From NCBI GenBank assembly GCA_004802725.1, contig SGPM01000058.1:41961-105960 (forward strand): DNA of 64,000 nucleotides. Reading direction: 5' to 3'. Under the pieces are notes generated by a model. That model worked only from the letters and a program-made list of their open reading frames with translations, did not search any database and had not been told where the DNA came from. Position numbers and translations under genes: made by a program. Of this stretch, positions 44,674-56,082 are shown in pieces. The stretch comes from Antrodiella citrinella (taxonomy: Eukaryota; Basidiomycota; Agaricomycetes; Polyporales; Steccherinaceae). Positions within the stretch are counted from its first letter, which is position 1. Each line of letters begins with the position of its first letter.

Positions 44674-47600
44674 TCACAACCATCCCCCCGTCGGATCACT
44701 GGCAGGGTGCGCGTAGCCGGAGTGCTCTCTCGGGCTGGTCATGAAGCGAACAGCAGCCATAAGCGCAGTGATCCCATTCGGGCTCGACACGACGCGGAAT
44801 ACAGAGGAAGTGACCTGGTGCCAGGCGACCGAGCTTCCCTGAGAGAGCTGACTCGGCCTCCAAGTGCACGATCATAGCGGTGACGAGTTCGTCAGAGAGA
44901 GCAGGCCTCGGTTCCGGAATCGCTGGAGTTGGAGGGACAGCGCGGACTCCAGATACAACCGCTTCTTCAGATCCTTCAGCAACGTGTATCGCCGCGTCGC
45001 ATGCCATGGCACATCTGGCAGAGGAGTCACCGCATTTGCACTCTGGTTTTCGACTGACGTGGTGTCGGTGTTGGAGCAGAAAGCTGGGGCGTCGACGAGT
45101 TGAAATTTTATGTTGATTCTGGGGTCCAGCGTGGAGAGTTGTGATAGGTTCTCCTTTCGAGTTCATGAAAGCATATCAATACACGGCGTGGCATCCAACA
45201 AATGAAAGGACGGGCGTACAGTCATCCATACGAGCAACATGTAGCTCAGCTCCATCACTTTGTATCTCGACCAAAGGACGTCCACGATAATGCACCAGTC
45301 CGTAAACGCCACGGGCATCAGCATGGCTGCGATATCCCCCACGACTTCCTTCAACGTGTGCAAGTCATGAGGGACCGAGCAAAGATACTCGATCCAAAAC
45401 TTGTATGCATGTTGAATGTAGACGGGGAAGCGTGCGTGAGCCTCAGCAGCGAACACCCTGCGCGATTCCAAGTCCAGTCGGATGAGATTGTTGTTTGATA
45501 CGCGTCCCATGGAGTGTTGCGTAACAAGACGCAGACAACGAGCACCTAGCCAGCGCCAATGGTGGGTCCCATCAATGGACTACATACGGCCTTCGTTGTG
45601 CGGGGAACACAGGTAGTCGGTGAAAGATTGATGCAGGACGTGGATAGGCGCATTGGAGTCTGGAGTTGAAGTCAGGACACAGTCAAGACGTGTGATGATG
45701 TCCATGGATGAAATCTTTGTGTATCCGGCGACGAGTTTGTCGATCGTGTTTGTCGAAAGTGGCTCCGCAGCCACGACGATGGTCCCCATGACCACCCTGA
45801 AGCTCCTCCATATGAAACACAGTCTCCAGTATGAGTTCATACAGCGTTGCAAGTGCAGAATTTGGTGCGGTACCGTCGATGACAGCTCTGAGGCGATCGG
45901 GAGGCGATGATAAGTCAATGAACGCGCAGGCGATTTTGGCCCACGCGAACTGCCCCTGTGCCCTTCGCGACAGCTTGTCCAACATGTCCTCCCCTGGCCA
46001 GTCTGGCCCGTCTGTCGCCATGTCAAGCGACAGGTTCTTCATGCGAATGGCTTCCATCCTGTCTCTCACACACGCCGCGACTTCGTCTTTGGTATCGACA
46101 TCATTGTGGTCCAGGGTCATATATGTCACCCGCCTGAACTTGGCACGCAGATTGGATTCGGGACGGCTGGTGATGATGAAACGAATCCACCGGGGTAAAA
46201 TTTCCAACTGGTCGGCCAAAACAGCGACGAGATCCTTGCGGTCTTCCGGGGTGCCACACTGGTCTAAGCCATCAATCACGACAAGGATAGTCCACTCCAA
46301 TGTCAATGCAGGTCCGTCCGGAGTAGACACGTTGTCGTCTACGGACCACAGAGGTTTCTTGAGGAGCTCGTCAAACTGCTGGAGGAGGGGCCCTTCCGTC
46401 GCGTTGGGGTTTTCCGTGATCTGCGCAGCAATGGCCTCTGCGATGTGAGTGTCGAACGCCGCGAGGTGCGCAGCGAGCGATCTGATCACGTCGTGAGGGC
46501 GAACGGTCTGAGGCAGGTGTGCGCTGAAGAACAAGTATGCACCGAGTCGGTGTATAGCGCGGAAATAGCCACAGTGCTCTTCCCGGAACCAGACATGCCA
46601 TATATGAAACGGACGTTCCCATCCGACATCATCAGACCCCAGGTGACCAAGTTTCGGAGAAGCTGCCTCCGTGTACCAGGGAAGCATGGTTCGCGTCCTG
46701 CAGGATCCATAATGGCGGTCCGTAGTGTGCTCAGGATTTGATCTCGACCTAGAAGAGAAGAAACATCAGGTCACACTTGCATTTTCTGCACTGTGATGAC
46801 GTACGGGTATCGGAAAGTGCACACAGCGATCGGTAGGAAACGAAAGCGGGTGGTACGGAGGTCCTTTCGGGTGGCTTCAACTGGGTTTGTAGTGTCAAAA
46901 AACTCGCAGTGAATTGATAAATTTTCTTTCCCATATCAAGTCCACCGACGCCACGGGATACGAGGCTCGAAGCTAGAACAACCATCAATGTCATGCTGAG
47001 CATATGAATGTGGATGGACTGACTTGTGTTTGTAGAACCGATAGATAAATAACAAGCACTCAACGGTCTGATTCAACATCGCCGTAATGAATACTCCATG
47101 CTCGATCTCCACGACTCGGGACGAACCCTGGAAGTCCAGAGAGCTATATGTCTTGCGGACATTTTCAATCAATGCGAGGACATTTACGTCCTCGACCATT
47201 CGTTCATGTTTGTCCATCTACGACTCAGGTTAACAGATAGACAGTCGACTGTTCAAGCACTTACATAGGCGACGGCATTTGCGATGTTAGCTGTAACCAT
47301 AGCCGGTACACAACACTTGCGGCAATGTCAGACCTCATGAAGTGGGAAATAGGAATTTTCATACCTCAGGGATTGCGCACACATGGCAGGTTGTGAGGAA
47401 GTTGAAGATGGTGTTGGCCAACTGCCGAAGCATCCGTATAGTCTGGTCTGTGTGCGCCACATCGAGCTGTGTTACTTTGATGAGAAGGTAGCCCTCAGTC
47501 ATTGAAGAATGCATCGAGAAGAGAGGCACCTGAACAGGTTCTCTGCCGTTCATCACCTGCAGCCGGTGAAGATCCATAGAACGGGACTCGTATCGCCCGA

Positions 47601-47979
47601 TTATGTTGTTGCCAAATGGTACAAACGACTTTTGCCGCAGATGAATGATGGCAGGGTCGAGTGAGACCGGACTGCCAGTACATGGTAGATGAGCACCGTC
47701 ACTTGAAACCAACGACGCACACTGTGAGCTTCTGATCAAGCCACGACGGCTCAAAGCTTTGGGCTGCAGCCTTAGTCTCTCGGCTGAAGCTCTTGAGCTT
47801 TCCTTCGAACAAGCCTTTGACAGTAATGAGCCCCATGACTTGGACGTAGCACGTTGCGAGCGCTGTGACTTGAAGCTGTCTTTGGGTTTGAGACTGGCTG
47901 ACAAGACTAACGTGGTATGAGCTGTCATTGCGGTGGAAGTGGAATAGCACATACCTTGAGACATTGACCGCTCATACAA
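44674..47979 (-). pseudogene. NACHT NTPase with N-terminal C2-like region (broken)
   Basis: Order on the minus strand: a C2-like N-terminal region (LQVTALATCYVQVMGLITVK, SFEPSWLDQKLTVCVVGF, PVSLDPAIIHLRQKSFVPFG), a helical linker, Walker A FIYGMSGSGKSTVAIS at about 46576-46599, Walker B ILVVIDGLDQCG, IRFIITSRPESNLRAKF as sensor, and a helical C-terminus. Breaks: a frame change between SALYTDS and LGAYLFFSAHLPQ just after Walker A; another between ILETVFHMEEL and FRVVMGTIVVAAEPL; and TAG at 45580-45582, where the sister copy has Trp before LIDS. NACHT/STAND proteins in fungi act in non-self recognition and cell death. This copy should not make a full protein. Confidence 0.82.
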
Positions 47980-48049
47980 GTTGATGAGTCAGAGTGATGT
48001 CGCGAGCTGCTATGTCGCGATTTGCGTATGTCTTTCCTCGACGTCGACC

Positions 48050-50094
48050 ATGAAGCTCCCTGTCCTCCTCGCCGCTGCCGCTGCCATTCAGGCACCTCTC
48101 GTCCAGCAGTCTCTCACGAGACTTGTCGAGGTCGACGGGCAGGTCCGACGGTGGATGTCCGAAGCGGACAAGGTACGTCGCCGCCGGCTCTTTGTCCTGC
48201 TTGCGTTGACTGTTTGCCGTACTAGACGACCCTCACAGCGCAAGGTGTCTGTTTCTTCGACGTGTATGACCCGTCCCTTCTTCCCTTTCCCCGTCCTCTA
48301 ACCTTCCTGATCGCAGCACCGACACCCCCAACCTCGGCTCCTTCGCCCATCTCAGGTCAGCTGCCAAACGTACGTTCCCCTTCCCCCGCGTTGTCACGTT
48401 TTCTGAACAATCGCAATAGCAACGTACCCCGCCTTGAACCACTCGCACGTCATTCGCCCCGTACTGGATACGCTTTCTACCCAGCATCCGAAGGAGAATC
48501 TCAAAGAGTTCACCAGTTTCACCACCCGTTGTACGTCCCCTCTCTTCTTTTTGCTTCTATCACATGCTCAATCCCGTTTAGACTATCAGAGCGAAGTATT
48601 TCCTTCCCATCTTGTCCGCAAGTCTTGAGTAAACACGTGTCGTGTGCCACAGACAGGTCGCCAGAGCCAACAATGGCTATTGTCCCGTATCTCCAATGTA
48701 CGCACCTTCGTTCTACGTTCTCTGCCTGTTCCCCCTTGATCGCCCGTCCTACAGATCACCGCAGAGTACTCCTCAGAGACTGTTAAAGACAAGATTACGA
48801 TTACCCAGTTCAAACATCCATGGGGGCAACACTCTATCGTACGTTCTTGTCCTTCGAGCCGAATGCGAAAACTGTTATATCGTGCTGTGTACTTGATAGA
48901 TAGCCCGAATAAACGGCTCGTCAACGACGGACGACGCCATCATCATCATCGGTGCTCACCAGGATAGGTGCGTCTCACTTACATCTATCACCTTTGCTCG
49001 AACTCACCATCATCGTCGTATACAGCACAAACCGCATACCCGCCCTCCCTTCTCCCGGTACGTCAACATTTTCACTCCCACTGACCCTTCCTGAGCTGAC
49101 TGGACCGTCCTTGCAGGCGCCGATGACGACGCTTCCGGTACCGTCACCATCCTCGAGACTTACCGCGCCCTCATCGCAGCGGATTTCAGCCCCGTACGGC
49201 CTGTAGAGTTCCATTGGTACGCTGGAGAGGTCAGTAGTGCTGTGAATGCTGGATGCTCGTTTGTTGGTGGCTGGACTGACGTTGCCCGTATAGGAAGGTG
49301 GGCTACTTGGGAGTGCAGCTGTCGCGCAGGCGTATGAGGTGGAGGGGGCGAACGTATATGCCATGCTCCAGGTGGGTGCTTGTTGGAATGTTGATTTAAT
49401 CCTTCTCTCATGAGTTGTCGGAGAGTAGCTCGACATGACGGCGTGGGTGAAGAACGGGACAAGGGAGGAGATTGGCGTGTTCACCGACGCTGTAGATCCG
49501 AGGTGCGCTCACCGTCTTTGCTTTTCCCCTCCCCTTTCCGTTGTCTCTCTCCTCCGACGTGGTGCCTCAGAGACCAACGTTAACGTTTTATCGTCTGTAG
49601 CTTGACAGAGTTTAACAAAAAGCTCGTCGATGCGTACGTTGACCTTCCGTGGGTGGAGACCACATACCCGGGGCGCGCATGCAGCGACCAGTAAGCCCTT
49701 CCCTGGATCTTCATGTTGTTCTGTTTGCGGATGACGACCACGCGTAGCTTCTCGTGGACACAGGCTGGGTACCCTAGCAGCTCGTATTTCGGTACGTTCA
49801 TGCGCTTTTCTTGGGCTCTCGGTACTGATGAACGGATGATTATTTCGTGTCTCTAGAGGGAGCGTTTGAGAACGTGAACCGGAACGTTCATAGTATCAAC
49901 GAGTGAGTCCTATCTTCGCGATTCTTGTGATCCGTCGCGGGGCTGATCATCGTTTCGTGATTCCTTTTTATTGCGTTCTTTCTCTTTGTAGTCGCTGGGA
50001 TATCTCACCCGAGTTCAGCTTCGAGCATATGCTCGAGTTCTCAAAGTTGGGCGTCGCATTCGCTGTTGAGTTGGCGGGGTGGACGCAGGCTTGA
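48050..50094 (+). CDS. Secreted M28 leucine aminopeptidase
   Basis: A zinc-dependent exopeptidase of family M28 (LAP1-like). The start at 48050 gives a signal peptide (MKLPVLLAAAAAIQAP), then a propeptide with LVEVDGQVRRWMSEADK. The catalytic domain shows IIIIGAHQDS (Zn His), GADDDASGTVTILETYRAL (bridging Asp), VEFHWYAGEEGGLLGS (catalytic Glu and Zn Glu), MLQLDMTAW (Zn Asp) and NVHSINDRWD (Zn His), ending ELAGWTQA. About 15 small introns are all consistent, so the gene looks functional. It probably degrades peptides outside the cell. It is divergent from the broken NACHT copy at its left and followed by a decayed tandem copy. Confidence 0.9.
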
Positions 50095-50390
50095 GGAGTT
50101 TAAGAACGAAGCATAGCAATGTCATTGTTTGTGTAGTAATGTACTGTAGTGATGAAAGAGTTGCCAATTGCTTGTCCGAGCCAATTCATGCTCGGCATTT
50201 GCCGGGTTGCTCTTCCTCTGCTACTTTCATGTCCCGGGTGAACAAGTTCGCTTTGAGCTCTCTCTTTCTCGTCAAAGTTGAAGCCAGTTTTCGATCGTTT
50301 TGAACAGATTCAATCCTCGGTAAGTAGCTTGTTGAACGATTGATTGTCATAGCTCATTGTCATACTCAGCGACTCATTCCTGCAATGACA

Positions 50391-51060
50391 GATGACGCCG
50401 CAACTCCGGCACCAGATCATCCTCGAGACTTATCGCGTCCCGTCTTGTGCGTATGTGTGATTGATTCGCTGCCAGCGAGGTAAGTCGCGTCCGCTTTTTC
50501 TTGCGTTATGGTCTTGACGTCGACGTTGTATGTGATTGTCCCGCGTGTGCGGTCGTGTGTAGTAGGAAGACGATCCTCTCGTGAGCGCAGGTGTCGCTCA
50601 GGCACATAACATACAGCGGAGGGTATTGTACATGCTCCAGGTGAGTTCTTTATATGTAATCATGCTCCTTCTCCAGTTCTGAAGTTATATCACCGGCGGT
50701 TAGCTCCATATGACATCTTGAATGGCATTCAGCTCGCCAGAAGAAAGCAGCGTCGACTCCAGACGCGCCCCGTTCTCATTCCTTCAAAGTGCAGGTCGTC
50801 GACGCGCGGCAAAACAACCCTTAACGGACCTCGACGTGTTCGCAAGCGCATAGCTCGACTTTCTGTATGTGGAGATGACCATCTGTGTAGTGACCAGTGA
50901 GTTCTACGTCTCGGATCCTCATGCCAGGCTTTGTTACTTCTCCTTGGCTGATCTTAGAGCGCGTAGTTTCTTATGGACGCAAGCTGTGAGTCCCGGTAGC
51001 TCATACCTAGAAAGCGTATTGGAGGACCATAAGGGGAACTTCCACTCCATCAACGAGTGA
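50391..51060 (+). pseudogene. Decayed tandem copy of the M28 aminopeptidase
   Basis: Starts inside the catalytic domain with ILETYRV, then SAGVAQAHN, YMLQ plus a donor, LHMTS followed by a stop, LDFLYVEMT, and FLWTQAVSPGSSYLES against FSWTQAGYPSSSYFEG in the intact gene. It finishes with NFHSINE and a donor. Metal ligands and several exons are lost. It lies directly before the second NACHT copy. Confidence 0.8.
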
Positions 51061-51325
51061 GTCCATTTAACTAACATTGCTATCAGGTTTGCGTACGAAA
51101 GAGAAGCTGACAATGAAGGCTTCCTTTGGTCTTAGTCTCGTACCAAAACCGTCGACGCGTGGAGGGGAAGGGCGCTTGGTTTGAGCGTGTGGCAGCTCAG
51201 CTCGAAAGTACCACCGTACGACCCACTCTGGTTTCGAACCGATTACTTGGTGTGATCTCCAATACACGTACGCTACCAGAGTGTTTCTCAGAATATGCAA
51301 CCCTAAACATTCCTTCTCTTCCAGA

Positions 51326-53606
51326 TCGAGAACGGATTCTGGGCAGACTACGGGCCACGGCTATGGATGTTACGGGACGTGAATCCTGCCTCCCCGAAAC
51401 GCGGACGCGGCTTCTGGAAAGCTCAGTTGTCTGGATTCTGACATCATCGGAGCCAAACATCCGTCTAATGTCTGGGCTGTCGGGCTGTGGCAAGAGCACC
51501 GTGGCCACTACCCTCGCAAACTACTTGCACGGACTGCATACTTGGACTTAAGTGTGCACCCGCAGATTATAGGCCCTATCGATGTGATCAGATCGCTTGC
51601 CGGGCAGCTCGCCGTCTTCGACGTCCGTATCGCACAGGCCATTGCTTCCCAGATCACCGAAAATACAGCCATTACAGAAGCTCCCCTCCTCACGCAGTTC
51701 GACGAGCTGATTATCAAACCTTTGAAGTCCCTTGATGCTAATGTGGCCACTCGGAATGGATCAACATTTTCTGAAGAGGGTCCGGTTCTCGTTGTGATCG
51801 ATGGCTTGGATCAGTGTGGCAATGCCAAAAGCCGCAAAGATCTCATAGCGGTCTTGGCCTCCCACTTGAAGGAACTGCCACAATGGCTTCGCATCATCAT
51901 CACGAACCCCGGCACTGCTCTGATCACTGCGTTGAGCTTGTCGATTAAAATGAGAACGAGTCTTCACCACTTCGCTGGACGTCCAGCGCGAGAACAAAGG
52001 AGATATCAAGGCCTACGTGAGGGATAGGGTGAAAACCATTCAGATGAAGAACCTGTCGCTCGGTTTGGCGGCTGATTGGCCACACTGGAGGGTCATGGAC
52101 CAGTTGTCACAAAGTCCGCAAGGGTTGTTTGCGTGGGCTAATATTTCTTGTGCATTCGTTGATTCTCATGATCCTCCCCGTCGCCTCGAAGCTGTCATCG
52201 ACGGTATTGCAGCCATCGGACAGGAAATCGCACTTGCCGAACTGTACAGCGCGGTACTGCAGGCTGTGGGTAGATGGGATGACTCTGAGTTCTGCGAAAG
52301 CTTTAGAGCAATCATGGGCGTGATTGTGGTGACTGCGGAGCCACTTTCGGCGCAAACGATAGACAATCTGGTAGTTGGATACACGAAGATACCAACTATG
52401 CACATCATCAGAGACCTCGGCTGCGTCTTGACTTCGCACTCAAATGTGCCTATCCAGGTCCTGCATCGATCATTCCTCGACTACCTCTCTTCTCCGCACT
52501 CCGAGGACCGCAAATGGCTCATTGACAGCGCCCTACATCGGCGCAGGATCGGTATCCATTGCCTGCATCTAGTGGCTCAACACATTTCGGCACGCATTTC
52601 TGACTCTGGATCGCCCAGAGTACTCCCCACTGAGGCTCACCAACGTTTTCCCGGCGATATACATCATGCGTACACGTTTTGGATTGAGTATCTCTGCTCG
52701 GCCTCTTACGATGCGGACACATTCAAGGACGTCACGGTCGCTAACGATATCGCGACCATGCTGATGCCCGTTGCGTTCACGAACTGGTGCATCGTTGCGG
52801 ACGTTCTTCGGACGAGGTACAAAGTATTGGAGTTGAGTTACACACTGCTCGCGTGGATCACAGTACGTTCGTTTTCTCTTTTCGTTGGACATTTCGGATG
52901 TACTCGATATGTTGATATGTTGTTCTCCCAGGACAACCTACCACAATTCTTCGAATTGGACTTCCGAATCAGCCCCTACGCCATACGAACAGCTATCGAT
53001 CAAGTATTTGACTTCATCGACTCTCCAACTCCCGGTGCGCCTCACACCAGCCACGGCTCCGTCGTAGACTCCGCACCTCCCGCAATCAGCATTTCCTCCC
53101 CTGACGTCACGTTAATCGAAGAGGAGACAGAAGAGGCGGTGATTGTACCACTGCCCGAACTACCGTGGCATCTGACGCAGCCGTACAAGATGTTGAAGGA
53201 TTTGAGGAAACGTCTAGCATCGGACCAGACTAGTTTGAGTCCTACTCCCTCACGAGGACCCACCAGTCCAAATCACTCTGGTTTCTGGTACCGGGTCACC
53301 GCTTCTGTAGACCGCCTCGTCTCGAGTCCGCAGGGTATCACCTGCTTTATGGACACCGCCATTCAACTCATGACCAAAGACCTAACGAGATCGGCGAGAC
53401 GTAAATATGCAAGGAATCGCCTCAAGAATCGATCTGGGGCCTTTTTTATCCACGAAAACACTTCACTACATCCTGTTGCACGCGCATACCTATGTTTGTT
53501 TACATATACGTTGTGTCACAGCGCGCTGAGTCAGTCTCTCATTGTTCAACTTCAGCATGGGCAGCACTATGTTCATGTAACAAGTCCTGAGCATCTTCGC
53601 TCTTGA
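51326..53606 (+). pseudogene. NACHT NTPase, 5'-truncated and frameshifted
   Basis: Homology begins after a cag acceptor with DRERILGRLRATAMDVTGR and Walker A RLMSGLSGCGKSTVATTLAN (51474-51497). The frame stops at 51551 (LHGLHTWT then TAA) and resumes in another frame with YLDLSVHPQIIGPIDVIRSL, Walker B VLVVIDGLDQCG and LRIIITN. A second change near 51950 separates this from ENKGDIKAYVRDRVK. From 52017 a 529-codon frame is intact: GVIVVTAEPLSAQTIDNLVV, LHRSFLDYLSSPHSEDRKWL, EETEEAVIVPLPELPWHL, ending at 53606. The N-terminal C2-like region is absent, and a decayed M28 copy is in its place. The long 3' frame could still be expressed. Confidence 0.78.
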
Positions 53607-54087
53607 TTGATCGCGACGTCGTATCCTTCTGCTCAAGTCGAAATTTCAGTGAGCATCTCGTCCGATGGTTGATACACGCAGCTGATCCCCTTTAGATTGG
53701 TGCTCCGTGACTCAAGTTCGAAACTCGGAAGTTTTGGAACCCTCTGTGATATCTTCATGCCCAGGTTCTCGTCGGTCTTGTTGTCTCTCGTAATTCCCAG
53801 CTCCAGTATGATGTTTTCATTGCAATATTCGGGTACGGTGCATTAGACTGGATCATGATAAGGCAATATTTCAATCGCACAAGCGACGAGAGGAGCCAAA
53901 CGAGATTTCTTGAAGAAATCGGAATCGTTCGTGTGGATGACCACCGGTATTAGAAGCAAGCGACAAGCAGAAGAGTCAAGTTCAGTTGGAGGCTTTGACC
54001 ATGAACACCTCTCCATGAATTAGAAGAATGATAATGCGCGAAGGAACAGAAGGACGGAAAGGATGATAACGGCTGACAACTGTCTGT
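53607..54087. other. Intergenic region, no gene recognised
   Basis: Separates converging genes (NACHT copy and F-box gene, tail to tail). Nothing supported. Confidence 0.5.
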
Positions 54088-55359
54088 TCACGCCCAAGGG
54101 TCAGGAGGATCCACAGAGCTGAACGCGACCTTGCACGACAAGGGTACCTCCAGTGCATCGCGGAAGGCCTGCTTCACATTGGCAGGAACCGTGTAACACC
54201 ACCCCTCGCGTACACGGATGTCAACCCTGCGCAAGTTGGGTACTCGGTGCAGCAGGACGCTGACCTCCGACCGCCACTCTTGCGAAGAGGCGAGTTTCAT
54301 GTAAAGGTCCGTGACGGGGAAGATAGGGGATAAGGAATGTCGTAGTTCTATGGTGATGCGGGAGAGAGGTGACGTTGGAGAGAGGCTGGCGAGGATGTTG
54401 AATGCGTCGAAGTGGAAGGGACAAGAGAAGACTTCGAAAATGAAGTGGAGAGGCTTGAGCTCGGAGAACGAGGAGAGGTTGTAAGGTACTGTCGAGTGGG
54501 ACCATTCAAGGGTTCTTCTCGTAAAATTACCGTGAGTGAAATTCAATAGGATGAGAATGCAGGACGTACTGAAGACTTGCAAAATGAGATGTTGCAAATT
54601 TGGGATTGTAGCGTTCAGTAACGACAGATTTCCTGTGTGGCGCTTGGCCGACGCGTAGTATTCAAGTTCCAATTCCTTCACGTCCTCCATGAGCGCCGCT
54701 GATAGGATGCCGTCAACCAGCTCGTCAAACAAGTCGCTGTTGGCCCAAAGGGCGAGCGACCATACACGCGTCTTTGGACGAGAGACCACGACTGGAGATT
54801 CAGCGTGTACCATAGTGATCCCAAGCAGACGCAGCTCCGTAATCGAGTCGAAGAGTCCAATGATATCCAGGATCGGTCGCCAGGTGTACGTGCTGAGAGA
54901 GCTGGAGCTGAGATTTAGGCTTTGCAGCTCGGTCGAGAGCAGAGGAGGAAGGATCGGAGGCGGAGCTTCCGTGTCTTCGTAGCTGAACGAGCACACTCTG
55001 ATGGTCTCAAGCTTGGGGAGGCAGCGAAGTACAGCAATGATCGTAGATAGTGGAATCTTGACCTTCTCGCGTCCTCGCTTTCTGTTGTAGAGACCGCTGA
55101 ACTCTAGATCCATGATGGAGTTGCATACATGGGGGCGATACTCCAGCAACGAGACGAATCGTTTCAAACCTCTACGATTTGCGTCGTCCGCATAGACACG
55201 AATGGTACTAAATAGGTGGCGGCGAGATATGGCGAGCCACGATCTTGAGACAAGAGCAAGGTCCTGCAGATGATTATCATCTTCGCTGCTGTAGTCGATA
55301 ATCTTCTCTACCAAATCCTGCGGGAGGCGTGGTTCGAGTTGGTATTGACGTGTTGCCAT
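54088..55359 (-). CDS. Intronless F-box/LRR-like protein
   Basis: A single 423-codon frame starting at 55359. F-box near residues 12-45: LPQDLVEKIIDYSSEDDNHL, then DLALVSRSWLAISRRHLFST. The remainder is an irregular leucine-rich sequence (ITELRLLGITMVH, ELQSLNLSSSSLS, RITIELRHSLS), ending KVAFSSVDPPDPWA. It belongs to a different family from the 24-34 kb F-box block, which has a conserved intron. An SCF adaptor role is assumed from the family. A truncated relative lies at 35040-35358. Absence of introns in this intron-dense neighbourhood is typical of this mushroom family, though retroposition is another explanation. Confidence 0.85.
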   Translation of the reverse strand: MATRQYQLEPRLPQDLVEKIIDYSSEDDNHLQDLALVSRSWLAISRRHLFSTIRVYADDANRRGLKRFVSLLEYRPHVCNSIMDLEFSGLYNRKRGREKVKIPLSTIIAVLRCLPKLETIRVCSFSYEDTEAPPPILPPLLSTELQSLNLSSSSLSTYTWRPILDIIGLFDSITELRLLGITMVHAESPVVVSRPKTRVWSLALWANSDLFDELVDGILSAALMEDVKELELEYYASAKRHTGNLSLLNATIPNLQHLILQVFSTSCILILLNFTHGNFTRRTLEWSHSTVPYNLSSFSELKPLHFIFEVFSCPFHFDAFNILASLSPTSPLSRITIELRHSLSPIFPVTDLYMKLASSQEWRSEVSVLLHRVPNLRRVDIRVREGWCYTVPANVKQAFRDALEVPLSCKVAFSSVDPPDPWA

Positions 55360-55839
55360 ATGTGCGACGAAAGCTTGTTGATATATGGATCAGCAATGTC
55401 GTGAATCTAAATGCAGAATAAAACAAAAGCACCGTCGTCGGAATTGGGCTGTTTGAGGAGAGGAATGATTGCTCACCTCACTACTGCCAGACTTTAACCC
55501 CACCTCCTGCCTTCTTTCCTCCGTAGAAGTTCCTATCGGATGCTGGAATGTCTGGCCAGATATTGAGGATTACAATTTACAAGGGCGTGTGTCGTTGTGC
55601 AAGACAAGAGGTGTTTGGATTGACACGTACGTAGTGCTTGGCCTGCAGGCGCCGTCGCTTTGAACTCCGATCGAGTCGAGACTCGACATTCGCCTCAGTC
55701 GGTCTTGAAGGACTTAAAATTCGGTTGGTTACGAACATTTCGTGTTAGCCTCCAGTCTGCGGGTGACAAATCAGTGAGTCCGGAGCTCTTCATGTCGTGT
55801 TCATACGAGTCATCGACACATTTCAGCTGCAATAACACG
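55360..55839. other. Intergenic region between diverging F-box sequences
   Basis: Promoter side of the intronless F-box gene and upstream of the F-box stub. No other gene seen. Confidence 0.45.
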
Positions 55840-56082
55840 ATGTCGTTACATCTACCCTCCGGTTCGAGCACATTCAGGATTCCTCACGACATACTCGAGT
55901 CCATCCTTGATCAGCTGCACGGTCTCACCACTCTCAAGTCCTTCTCTCTGGTCTCACGCCACTGCGCCGCATCTGCCCAACACCGACTGTACCGCAGTGT
56001 AAAACTACATATCGAATCTCCCTTCGACAATCCCGGTATCTCACTGCTGCCATCTCGCCGCGCGGAAAGACGGTGGCAGTAG
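55840..56082 (+). pseudogene. F-box family N-terminal stub
   Basis: ATG at 55840 opens MSLHLPSGSSTFRIPHDILE, then SILDQLHGLTTLKSFSLVSR and SAQHRLYRSVKLHIESP, clearly the F-box end of the 24-34 kb family. After about 80 codons the homology is lost and a stop follows at 56082. No LRR-like part is found downstream. It is a truncated copy. The short frame could still encode an F-box-only peptide. Confidence 0.75.

Noticed and set aside
54088..55359. Intronless F-box gene as a recent retroposed copy of the 24-34 kb F-box genes
   Set aside because: The sequence belongs to a different F-box family, with no poly-A tail or target duplication seen.
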